DNA from: Hymenopellis radicata
Taxonomy: Eukaryota > Basidiomycota > Agaricomycetes > Agaricales > Physalacriaceae
Direction of reading: 5' to 3'
Length of the DNA stretch: 64,000 bases
Assembly (NCBI GenBank): GCA_015501595.1
Contig: JADNRX010000262.1
Span: 1-64,000 of the forward strand
The number at the start of each line of letters is the position of its first letter. The stretch's first letter is position 1. The position numbers and the translations under genes were made by a program. Positions 20,180 through 29,985 of this stretch are shown piece by piece. A model generated the notes under the pieces. It was not told the origin of the DNA and made no database searches. It saw only the letters and a list, made by a program, of their open reading frames with translations.

Positions 20180-20890
20180 GTGGGGTCCTCGAAGTGCTGG
20201 AGGCATCTGGTCGTCCTTGTGCCACGGTCGTATGTTGTGACTGATGACCACGGCATCGCTCTTGCTGAGTGGCAGAGGACGTGTGAGGCGCCCAGGGTGA
20301 CAGACACGGTCTTGTGGTGGGAGAGGGAACACAAGAGGAGCAGACTCGGACTTCAAAAGTTTTCCAACATTGATCAGATGACACGTCGGCATGACCGGCT
20401 GCTTCCTCAAGCCTCACCATCTTTGATCACGCAATCTCACATATTTTTATTGGTTGAACGAAGACAATCTGTCATCAAGGATTAGAAGAAATACTATAAC
20501 ATTGCCCAAATTTAATTGTATTTAACAAGTAAAAACATTAAATACTTTGTAGTCCAAGGCATGAAGAACACCAAATTTTGTGGCAAGGAGCCTGGTGGAA
20601 GGCATGTGGCAGCAAGGTGGAATCGGTCTCGGAGCCAGGAGTTGCCGAAAGCTGGCTCCCAGCTTTCCTCAGTGCCGCTACCAGGTCCGATCATTTGCTG
20701 GTGGTGATCCGATCATCCCAGCTGGAGTACGCCTGACTAGGTTCGGAGCAAGCCCTTGCTCCGGGCCGGTACCCGGCCACCTTCGCGAAGGGGCTTGGGA
20801 CAAAGTCGATCCCACGGGTAGGCCAGTTCATCGCCAAATACCACCTTGTACAATTGTCTGTTTTACTAAGTATATAGACAAAAAATGTTT
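20180..20890. other. No gene; repetitive sequence
   Basis: Contains GC-rich stretches at 20.58-20.85 kb with short inverted words (CCAGCTTTC/GAAAGCTGG). No conserved protein. Confidence 0.4.
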
Positions 20891-20891
20891 A

Positions 20892-21135
20892 CTGTAGCGT
20901 TTCAACCATAGGTTCGTGGCTTGTGACCCGATATGCTGTGAACTTACAGCAAATAGGTTCGTAGACCCTTAAATTCCCTTATTTGGATAGGCCCGCTGCA
21001 GGCGGGACCTGAAATTTCCGCTTTTGGATGCCTGTGCCTGGCCAGGAGGCTCTGTGATGCAATATGCAATATGTATAGGTTCGGTTCGTGAGGCTCCGTG
21101 ACCCGATATGAGAATATACGGTCGAAATGCTACAG
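20892..21135. mobile_element. Tc1/mariner-type MITE, family B copy 2 (244 bp)
   Basis: Starts CTGTAGCGTTTCAACC and ends GGTCGAAATGCTACAG, with TA at 20890-20891 and 21136-21137. Same length as copy 1 and a matching central palindrome (CCCGCTGCAGGCGGG), but the interior is much diverged. Confidence 0.85.
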
Positions 21136-21212
21136 TATTAGATGGAAATACATCATGTAAAGTACATAAACTATTTAATACATGGTGCTAACTTAGTCTA
21201 AAGTGCTACGCG

Positions 21213-22401
21213 TAGTGAATAGCCCGGGTCGGAGTACCCGGTCCGGGTCACGGATGCGGGTGGGTCAGGGTCCGGGTAGGGGTCTCGGTCCGAGCACCCG
21301 CTCTAACCCGCGTCACCCTTTCTTACCCGCGCCATAGTCCAGTTGGACCACATGCCAGAAGATAATCATAGTATACATTTTTATCTAAATTATCATATTT
21401 TATTTGAGCTCCAATGAGCCCATCGTCGCGCCAAAACGACGGCGCGAACGAATTTCCTCGATCGCCGAGCTGGCCGAACGTCCCGGCAACTGCCGGATAA
21501 CGATCGATCAGCCCAAGATCGCATCTCTTGGCTCTCACCACCACAGCACGACCTCACTGTCGTGTTTGTTGGCCCCAGAACTTCTTCTGGGGCTTGTCCG
21601 ACTTCTTGTCTTTGTTCTTCTTTGCTTTTTTCGTTCGGTTCGGCTTCGCGCCGGCCACTGCACCCTCGGATACATTCCGGGGTGCATTCCAGTGCTCGTC
21701 TGCAGCGACGGCACCCTCTTGGACCGCGTAAGCCCTCAGGACGAGGCCGCCCTACCATAGGACAGCGAGCGCGGGCTCACAGCAGCCGTCTTTACCCCGC
21801 TTCGACATATACACTCGCACCTGCGTCAACCATCAGCGCGAAGTGACGTATGGTACTCGTTTTCACTACGGCGCCGGTTTCACAAGGACGCACAGCGCCC
21901 AAGGCCTCGGGACGAGGTTTCAATAAATATAAGGAGTCTGGACTGTGTTGCTGCCGCGTCGCGGCTCAAACAGTGCGTGTTTATATACTAATCTATCCAT
22001 CGTACCTAATCTGTCCATTGTATAACTACCCCCACGCGCACTAGGCCCCAATGCCACGGCGTCGTCTATTCGTCGCTGTCGCATCTCCTCAACTCCCCTT
22101 ACCATCGTCCCGTTCGCTCTTCCCCACCGGACGTAACATATTCTCTTCCCATCTCCCCTGCCCAGTACATATGTCGTGTCCCTTCCCTGTTGTTCAACAA
22201 CAGGGTGGGCATTGGCTATGTATATATCGTGCCCGTCGATAGCCCCCCTGCCATTGCCGGGGGTCGTCGGCGTGCACGAACAGTGACAACCCGAGACAAC
22301 CTGCGCGGGTGACCCGCACCCGCACCGCGGGACCGGGTAAGTCGAGGGTACGGGTAGGGGTGCCAACCGAAATACCCTCGGGACACCCGCGCTACTCACT
22401 A
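21213..22401. mobile_element. hAT-type non-autonomous element (1189 bp) with perfect 8-bp target duplication
   Basis: GCTACGCG is present at 21205-21212 and 22402-22409, directly flanking the element; an 8-bp duplication is the signature of hAT transposition. The left end TAGTGAATAGCCCGGGT and the inverted right end TAGTGAGTAGCGCGGGT form imperfect terminal inverted repeats, followed by GC-rich subterminal CCGGGT/ACCCGG words. Open frames inside are short and show no transposase motif, so it probably moves with an enzyme encoded elsewhere. The intact target duplication suggests a fairly recent insertion. Confidence 0.9.
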
Positions 22402-22409
22402 GCTACGCG

Positions 22410-23687
22410 AGTCGAGGGATCAGTCAACGGAGCCCGAGTACACTTCTAATAAATCAAACTCTCCGTTGATCAACAAAGTATTTCCAGTGAATATAATACA
22501 TGTAAAGAAAGTCTGAGAGGTGTTTGCGGAGCTCAAAAACAGATGCTGGGATCTTTAAATGCTTTGCGAACGATGAAGCATGAATGTGACACAGTGTGAC
22601 ATAATCACTCACTTGGACTCATAGCGGATAGAGTCGACGTAGAGGTGACCAGGGCGAGAGTTTTAGGCCCTGCAGTCGACTCAACACTGGGCCTTTGCGA
22701 CACCTGGCCGGTGTCTGGGGTGGCGGGGCAGTGGAAGCGATTGACGGACGAGGAGGAGTACTCAGTAGTAGAGGCCATGAGGGCGACGCGCTAATTAAGC
22801 GGTACTGAGGGTCTAAGAATGCTGAAATGGACCTAGTCATGGTTAAATGTCTATTATACACGCCTTGCATTAAATTCCGAGTGCGTACCGACATGGTTGG
22901 GATGTAAAGGCAGTGACTTGCTGGGTGCTGTACCAGCACGATCACCCAGCAAGATCGCGGATTAGAGGTCGGAAAACGGTATATTATAGTATGAATGAGT
23001 AGACGATATCATAGACTAGGTTCCCAAGAATAAATAACTCCACTTGACGGAGTTGATAAGTGGTCGTGGTCGTCGAGTAGAAAGGATATGCAGGTCCTAT
23101 GTTTTGACGTACTTTGGCACAAGCCCCTTCTGCCGAAGGCGAGCCAAACCCACCCAAACAAACCAAATTTGGGTCGCGGCATGGAACGGCAGAAGGGGCT
23201 TGATCCGAACCTAACGCCTGACAGCCCTTTGGCGGTGTACCCTAAGCGGCGAGCCTATGACCGGTGCCGTAAGATGGCGCTAAACACTGAACAGACTAAG
23301 CGCCGAGTGGATCCAGTGCTCAGTGCTGTCACTGCGGTAAACTGTGAACCCTCCAACTGAGTTCAGAGTCACTGGGGACTAGGGTGCTGCAGTAAACCCA
23401 AGGTCTATCAGACACCTCGGGTTACGGCATCGATACGGTACAGTATTGAACCCATAGTCTTGGAATACTAGGTCGATGGTAGGCTCAAATTTCGATGGAA
23501 GGACTGAAGGACTGAAGAGATGTACGTTTGATAGTAGCATGATACTAGTAATACTACACTGTGTTGTCCGACATTCATTCATTCTTAGGAGAACAAATCT
23601 ATAGTTCTAGGGTACAAACCAAGGTGAATGATATATGAATGGAGGTGCAGAAAATGAAGGAAGAGAGTTCTGGATTATTACCTGTGT
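22410..23687. other. No gene; spacer with a 15-bp inverted repeat
   Basis: AAGCCCCTTCTGCCG at 23121-23135 and its exact inverse at 23187-23201 enclose 51 bp and could form a hairpin. Otherwise non-coding. Confidence 0.5.
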
Positions 23688-25055
23688 TCACTGCACTGTA
23701 CACCCATATGTCCTTGCTGCTGAGATACTATCAACGCTTCGATGACCGTCCTCTTCATCGACATCCTCTGTAGCACTTCCCTCGTTGGAGGCCGCATTGG
23801 TCGAGAAGGTGGTGTCGTCCTCCCCGACTGAATCCTCCTCGTCATCATCGTCATCATCGTCAGCATCGCCACCATCGTATTCATCCTCCTCCAAATCGCT
23901 TTCGTTGTCCGAGTCAGAGGCGACGACGGTGCTCGCAGACGGGGACCAGAGACTCGATGGTTCTAATTGAGGTGGATCCGGAATGGGAACGAAATTCTCC
24001 TGCTCCTTCAGCCCGTACCAGATCTTCTGCATCTTAGCCAGTTCGACCAGCTCCTGATGCCAGCACCGAACGAGTTCATCCGGAATCCCCGCAAATCTCC
24101 TCTGGGCTTCGTCAAGCATATCTGCGGGTTGCTCCGAGAACCTCAAAGACGCTAGCGCTGAGTCCAAGTCCTTCATACACACGAGACGACGAGCTCTTTC
24201 AATGTAAATCGACCCTTGGCGTACTGATGCAGTCTTCATCCACCGTTGTAGATGGGAGTGGGCGGTAAGTGTTTGGATTCCGTGTAGGGCGTCGAGGAGC
24301 AAGGCGAAATCGGTCTCGGTGAGAAGCGACTTGCGGTGGTCTATAGATTCGGCAAGATACTTTTGAACGGCGTCAAAGGCAAATTGGACAAGGTCGAGTC
24401 TTTCGAAGATACGCGTTTTGGGCTGGGATGAAGAAGGAGAGCGGGAATAGGGCGTAGGCCTGGTCCTTCGCGTCGGGGTGACTGGCGGCATGATGGCTGG
24501 GCGAGCGAATGTTAACAACATGGATATCTGTTGACGTTTAACAAACGTACCGTAGGCGAGATAAGGAAAACGCGCGTAGCGGTGCGTGGGGATCGCTGAA
24601 GATGGTCGTCGCGGTACAGAAACGGAATGCATCCGAAATGGGTCGCCTCGATTCGGATCTGAAAATCCCAAATTGTCGTCCTCGCTGGTGAGTTTGTCCA
24701 TGTCCAACGTATGCACAGTGCTGAGCCTCGAGGTTTCTCTAGTGCGAGTGACGTGTAAACAAAGGTAGCGAGCCAGAATCCAAAAAGCTTAGCTTGTAGG
24801 GATAGCGTGTTGATAGTGTGTGTATAGTTTGTTAAAGTGAACCGCCGGGCCCGCATGTCTCTACATGAACTCCTCATTGAAAGGTGCCACTGAACCAGAG
24901 TCTGAGTAGAGGGTAGCCCGCTGACTGGGTCCTTACTTACTTACATACTCTGGAAATTATTCTTGTCTTTGCTGTTTGGACTTGTCGTTTAGCGGAAGGG
25001 AATGGGAGGAGGGCAAAGTTGATCGACTGCTCCGCATCTAGGCCGACGGCAATGT
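23640..25055 (-). repeat. Segmental duplication, inverted partner of ~40020-41560
   Basis: Similarity covers the coding region, 3' flank and about 550 bp of upstream sequence, including CACTATCAACACACTATCCC and AAACTAAGCTTTTTGG (as inverse here). The two copies of the gene differ by only a few residues over 267. A third partial copy, promoter only, lies at about 39560-39900. Confidence 0.85.
23688..24491 (-). CDS. FxGLP-WH family protein (267 aa), intact
   Basis: I start at ATG 24491 (MPPVTPTRR) because the near-identical copy at 40591 is open only from the equivalent ATG, and both give exactly 267 residues. After a basic leader (~40 aa), the domain (~40-165) reads RIFERLDLVQFAFDAVQKYL, KSLLTETDFALLLDAL, ARRLVCMKDLDSALASLRF, then DMLDEAQRRFAGIPDELVRC and WHQEL. 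A proline-containing linker and a strongly acidic tail with D/E runs (~200-250) follow. No enzymatic motif is recognised. The promoter and gene were duplicated in inverted orientation to 40-41.4 kb. Confidence 0.75.
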   Translation of the reverse strand: MPPVTPTRRTRPTPYSRSPSSSQPKTRIFERLDLVQFAFDAVQKYLAESIDHRKSLLTETDFALLLDALHGIQTLTAHSHLQRWMKTASVRQGSIYIERARRLVCMKDLDSALASLRFSEQPADMLDEAQRRFAGIPDELVRCWHQELVELAKMQKIWYGLKEQENFVPIPDPPQLEPSSLWSPSASTVVASDSDNESDLEEDEYDGGDADDDDDDDEEDSVGEDDTTFSTNAASNEGSATEDVDEEDGHRSVDSISAARTYGCTVQ

Positions 25056-25446
25056 CGGTACATCTGACGGCAACTGCCGACATAACTCTCCCCATTGAAC
25101 GTTCCCTCATACTTAGTTCCTACAACTTTTTGAGTGCTTATTTCGGGTCACCCGCAGGTCATGATATCCCCGTTCTAATAGTCTTAAACGCCCTGCATTT
25201 GTATCAGGTCGTTTCTTATTGACTCTAGAATTCCGTTTGCACACGTACACCCATTGTTGAAAATTTCCTGAAATGGACGACAATAACGCTTTCAACAATC
25301 AACAAAGGTAGCCAGCCACATGACACTCACCATCTCTTCATTCAACCACAACCATCCAGTGAGTTACCATGAGTCTGTGTGTCTAAGATCTTCTCTTCTA
25401 ACTTGTTGCATCAGGAACTTTCACAACACTCCAGTTCTGGAGTACT
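24492..25446. other. Divergent promoter region between the FxGLP-WH gene and an F-box gene
   Basis: The side near 24492 is shared with the duplicate at 40 kb. No separate gene seen. Confidence 0.4.
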
Positions 25447-27189
25447 ATGTTTATTTCGACTCAAACCAGCGAGGTCCAGCGGATAGCACGAACCGTTCCC
25501 GAGGCCGTTCAACCCCTCGTCCAATCAAATGATATCCCCACCCAGCTTCAGCTCAACATCATGCATGGATGGAAAAAGTCCCTAGACGCAGCTCTGGCGA
25601 GTCTACCGGATGCAGATACGCAAACCACGCAGTGGAGAAGTGTCGCTGTCGCTGCACATCGTCGTCTTTACCGCTCTGTCTGCGCCGCCATCCGCCGTCT
25701 CCCGGTAGAGGTCTTGCAAGCGATCTTCCTGGAATTGGGCAGCGACCTGGATGCCGACTCAAACACGCGGGGCTACGACGTGTTCAACGTTAATGCCGGA
25801 CCGTGGCCGCTCATCTGCGTCTCTAGGCTCTGGCGCGCCGCGGCGTTGGGCTGCCCCGAGCTATGGGCAACCATGTCGGTGGAAAGCCATGCTGAAGATG
25901 TCACAAGGATGCGCCACAAGAGGCCAAGGAACCATATCGCGCTCTTGAAAGCGCTATTCAACAGCGGCCAGCGCGACATCGGGCTCTTGAGAGCGGCGCT
26001 AGTCAACAGTGGCCAGCGCGACTTGTACATTCGCTTCATGGATCGTAGCAGCAATGCGCGCACTCTCCTCGGCGTGCTCGTGGAGCACTGTAATCGGTGG
26101 AGAGAAGTGTATCTCTACATGGATACTATGGATGCCTCTGAGCTCTCCTCGGACCTCGGGAGGCGCATGGAACGGCTGAAGGCCCTAACCTACTGGACAC
26201 ACGGGACCGACATTTACTGGACATCCACGCCGCCAATTAGTGCGTTCCACGAAGCGCCCAGTCTTGTCGAGCTATGCGTGGCCGGGCAGCGTCTACACGT
26301 AGATGGCGTCACGCTTCCCCAGGTTATCAAGGTGAAATACTGCCACGCTGATTCCGTGGTTCATCGCCTTGATGCCTTTTCTCTATGCCCAAATGCCGAG
26401 GATGTGAGTCTCGATCCGGGAACACTCCCCTACGGCGACGAGTCGACTCCGCTGCTCGTTGATATCGAGGACTGCATACGACGGGATCGCATCACGCGGT
26501 TCGAGACTTCCGACGTGGGCCTTCTGTACCACCTGTGTCTCCCGTCTCTCTCCGACCTCTCCATATTCTTCACAGATGCAGTTGACTTGAAGCTTATTTC
26601 AAGGCCTACTCTTGTTTCCCCCGCGCCCCTTCCTGCCCTCCTCGCCTTTCTCAAGCGCTCCGGATGTGCGCTGACACAACTGATGTTGGGTGGCGCTAGC
26701 CTTCGCTCCCAAGCGGCCAGCCTCGTCGATATCTTCACACTGACTCCGGGACTGGAAAGACTGGAAATATCTTATGGCTGCAACGCTTTTATGTTATCTC
26801 AGCGCGAGCTGCAGGCAATACACGACGGCATGTCGTTGCTGGTCGAGAACCTGTCGACCACCGAACTTCTTCCCAACTTGGCGGTATTTGTATTCGCGAG
26901 CTTCGCTAAAGGCGAGCCTGCATTTACATTCGTGAACGCTGACTTTGTCGCAATGTGCAGGGCACGTCGGCCGATACTACAGTTTGCCTCTCTCCATTGC
27001 CTTGGTTGCCCGCAGAAGGGTTTCCCGACGTTGAAGAGGGATCCCGAAAGCCTGAGTGAGGTTAAAATTTCGGTGTGTGGGGATGCCCTTGATAATTCGG
27101 TTTTCCTGGCAGTTTTACGCGGCGAGGACGAGGAGAAGTGTAGTTCTGTGTTGGTTGAAGAGTCTAGTCATACTGGAGAGATGATATAA
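25447..27189 (+). CDS. F-box-like protein (580 aa), single exon
   Basis: Starts at ATG 25447 and runs uninterrupted to the TAA ending at 27189. The F-box-like segment is at ~80-140 (AIRRLPVEVLQAIFLE, then WPLICVSRLWRAAALGCPEL), with the L-P-x-E-[IVL]-L pattern of this fungal family, followed by a long leucine-rich C-terminal part. It is a different lineage from the four ATG-intron F-box genes in this window. Residues ~165-195 contain an in-frame tandem duplication (LLKALFNSGQRD then LLRAALVNSGQRD). Probable substrate receptor of an SCF ubiquitin ligase; substrate unknown. Confidence 0.8.
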   Translation: MFISTQTSEVQRIARTVPEAVQPLVQSNDIPTQLQLNIMHGWKKSLDAALASLPDADTQTTQWRSVAVAAHRRLYRSVCAAIRRLPVEVLQAIFLELGSDLDADSNTRGYDVFNVNAGPWPLICVSRLWRAAALGCPELWATMSVESHAEDVTRMRHKRPRNHIALLKALFNSGQRDIGLLRAALVNSGQRDLYIRFMDRSSNARTLLGVLVEHCNRWREVYLYMDTMDASELSSDLGRRMERLKALTYWTHGTDIYWTSTPPISAFHEAPSLVELCVAGQRLHVDGVTLPQVIKVKYCHADSVVHRLDAFSLCPNAEDVSLDPGTLPYGDESTPLLVDIEDCIRRDRITRFETSDVGLLYHLCLPSLSDLSIFFTDAVDLKLISRPTLVSPAPLPALLAFLKRSGCALTQLMLGGASLRSQAASLVDIFTLTPGLERLEISYGCNAFMLSQRELQAIHDGMSLLVENLSTTELLPNLAVFVFASFAKGEPAFTFVNADFVAMCRARRPILQFASLHCLGCPQKGFPTLKRDPESLSEVKISVCGDALDNSVFLAVLRGEDEEKCSSVLVEESSHTGEMI

Positions 27190-27586
27190 ATGCCGGGCTC
27201 AAGGGCGATGAAAGAGAAAGAAGCATTGTTGTGTGGCTGTAAGGTCGATGTGTGTACATATTCAATGAGTTTGAACTACAAATATATATCCATGGGGTGC
27301 CGCCATCCTGAGTAGTACTAGAAGGGATGGGAGAAACGATCCTCGTTTGCAACTCGTTTGAATTTGTTTACTTACATAATGACACAATCGTCATCTTGAA
27401 CGATCAACTCGATCAACCTGGAGTCGATTGGTGAGCAGGCTTGTGTTCTCATTTATCACCAATCCTAAAGACCGTTTAGCTAGTCTGCCGAGTATCGGCC
27501 TTGGCTCTTCGGCTTTTATCGCGCTAGCACGCCATGCGCCTCGAAATCGCCAAGCATTCCAAAAGTTTTCGCGCATTCTAACTAGA

Positions 27587-29476
27587 ATGAGTCGCGCTCC
27601 CATCCCCTCCACCACACCGGAACCTACCGACGATCCTGACGATCCTCTGAATGTCATAGCTTTGGTATTTGAAGCTCTCACTGCCAGCATTGCCGCGGAG
27701 TTTCTCCGAAGCTCGACGTTACCTGGAGGCTCCCCCTACTCGGAGGAGACAAATGCATTGGTTCTCAAGATAATGCCATATCTTTCCAATTGCATGAGTT
27801 ACTTTGCTACCCATATCATTATTCCAGGTCGCGAGCCAGAGTTCCGCCATAACTTTGCCCAGCTTTCAGCGACTCTGCTCGCTGGCGTGGCGGACAGTGC
27901 TGAAATTCATTTCGGGGTGTATAGGGAAATTATTTCTCTGCCGGCACCTCAGGAGCTGCGCAGTGAAGGAAACACTTTATTCCTTAGCTGTATACTCCCG
28001 GTACTGCTATTCGATGACACCTCGTCATCTCCCGCCTCACGCGAGGAAGTCGTCTTCCACTGCTTCCGTGTACTCGGCTGTCTCGTATCCGTGGACTTCT
28101 CCCTGCTTCCTCCCCAGGTTAAGGAGCTCTATAACGCTGTCAAGGCCGAGACGGAAGCCCTTGTAGACCTCTTTCAATCCAGTGTCATCCTCAATATAGG
28201 TCGCCTACGGGCAGTCAATCTTCAAACATCCCGCCCTGAATATTACCGCATCATCAACTATCTCGCCACTGCTTATCGGGGTATCTTTTTCTTTTTCGCC
28301 GTCAGAGGCATACTTTGTCGTCTCATGGACAACGACCATGTGCGTTGGACGTGTGAGATGCTCTGTGCCATATCCAAATCGAAACAACTGCGCCAATTCG
28401 TCGTCATCGCTCCATTGCCTATGTCTTTTGGGAAGAACAGTGGGGCTGGGCTGTTGACAATGAGCAATGCCTGTGTTGACATTGGAGCCAAGCACCTCGA
28501 TCGTCTGATTATCGTCTTCGGACCCGCCGTGGCGCAGCAGGTGTTCAAGGAAGGGGCCGTCTTGAGTACCGTTCGGATGTTGCATCTCGTTACTCAGGCA
28601 TACCTGGCAAAGATAATTCACGCTTCAACCATAGACAACACCGTGCGAGAGACGACCATCTTCTTGGAACACGCCTTCGTTTATCTCGTCTATCGCTCTG
28701 TTTTAAAGTATGCCATTCGAACGGAGCAACAGATGAAGCGCTTTCTTACATCCGAACTCTTGGCCACGACGTCCTGGAAAGCATACAACAAGCACCTCAA
28801 CGACATGACGGCGTTGTACAAGCTGTATCAACATCATCCGGTAACAATTTGCGATGGGCCTGAGGTGAGTCCAGTGTTCTCGTTACCATGTTGAAGGTTT
28901 TCGTATTCATGTGAGGAACAGTGTCCTAATCTCGATAGCCCCGAGCCATATCCTCTGCGCGTATGTTCTGGGTGTGCGGTATACTATTACTGCTCCGAAG
29001 CGTGCCAAAAGCGTGCTTGGGAAGCCCGTCATCGGGAGATATGTCCTAGTTATCAGGAAGCGCGCGAATGTACGTCCCGGCACTCTCAGGTCTTCGTGCA
29101 AATCGTTCTGACAACTTGGATAGTCAACATAAACCAAGCTGTCACGTCGCGCGACAATTTGTTTTTCTGCTATATTAGGCGCGAAGTGATGCGTGCCCAT
29201 GTTGACGCTGACAAGTCTCTCGTCCGTCATCTGGACTTTTCCAAGTTTCCGCCGGTTGTGGAACTGAGGACTATAGAATCATACAATACGGCAGGCACGC
29301 CCGAGCATGACCAGTTCCGAGTCCCAGAATTGCCAAACAATGGCGGCGGTGTGCCAATGGTGACCATCATGCCTCTGGGAGACAATGATATGAAAAGGGT
29401 GGAAAGATATAATGATGATATGAGTCGCAGAGGAGTAATCAGATACAATCCTTCAGTGACATTTCGTAATGATTGA
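27587..29476 (+). CDS. MYND-type zinc-finger protein (about 610 aa)
   Basis: Exons 27587-28864 and 28922-29476, with intron 28865-28921 (GTGAGT donor). The frame is open upstream to 27428, but no ATG lies there; I start at the first in-frame ATG (27587), so an upstream exon is possible. The N-terminal ~430 residues are helical, as in many agaricomycete MYND proteins. The splice joins CDGPE to CPNLDSP and completes a MYND finger: C-D-G-P-E-C, then CSGCAVYYYCSEACQ, W, H and C at standard spacing. The C-terminal ~140 residues have no recognised domain. MYND fingers bind proline-rich peptides in partner proteins; no SET domain is seen. Confidence 0.85.
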
Positions 29477-29985
29477 CATTGACCAGCGAGACAAAGTGAT
29501 AGGCACAGTGTATGTCCATTGAGGTATCTACGAGACAACTGCTTCGCTGTTTCCGCCGCAAGCTCATCCACTGCATCAGCAACGATACGTCTACATCTCC
29601 GTCTCTACTTCAACGGCGCGCACTTTATACCTCGGATTTCCCAACGCTTAATTCTTTGACCACCGTTCTAACCTGCTCAGTGGATCGCCGGTCGGTCTTG
29701 AGATTCACTCCGACACCCTCCCACTCAGCTCGCGGGTGTCCGTCGCTCCTCCAGTACCGTTCATCTCAGGACGGAGGCCAGGTACATCAAGCGTTGTTGT
29801 GAGGTTGTAAGGTCGATGTGTGTAGCTATTTGAGTACGGTGTAGTGTACAAATTTCTACAACTTACGAAACAGCGCAGTGGTTTGACGAATTTTAGTAAA
29901 GCCTTGTCATCCAGCCATTATGTTCGCTGTTATATGTACAATTAAATAGACATACTCTACCAGTCCAGATCATAAATACCCGTCC
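29477..29985. other. Convergent intergenic region
   Basis: Between the stop codons of the MYND gene and the GH-like gene. Nothing else is supported. Confidence 0.4.

Noticed and set aside
19724..20420. Long overlapping open frames on both strands
   Set aside because: They lie in a compositionally biased repeat region and give low-complexity Ser/Val/Cys or Thr/Arg sequence with no conserved pattern.
23390..23450. Another Tc1/mariner MITE end (ACGGTACAGTA)
   Set aside because: No matching inverted left end was found at a plausible distance.
24492..24716. N-terminal extension of the FxGLP-WH protein at 23.7 kb
   Set aside because: The equivalent region of the near-identical duplicate at 40.35-40.59 kb contains stops, so the extension is not conserved coding sequence.
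27428..27586. Longer N-terminus for the MYND protein
   Set aside because: The frame is open to 27428 but contains no ATG and begins at a TTG; without cDNA the ATG at 27587 is safer.
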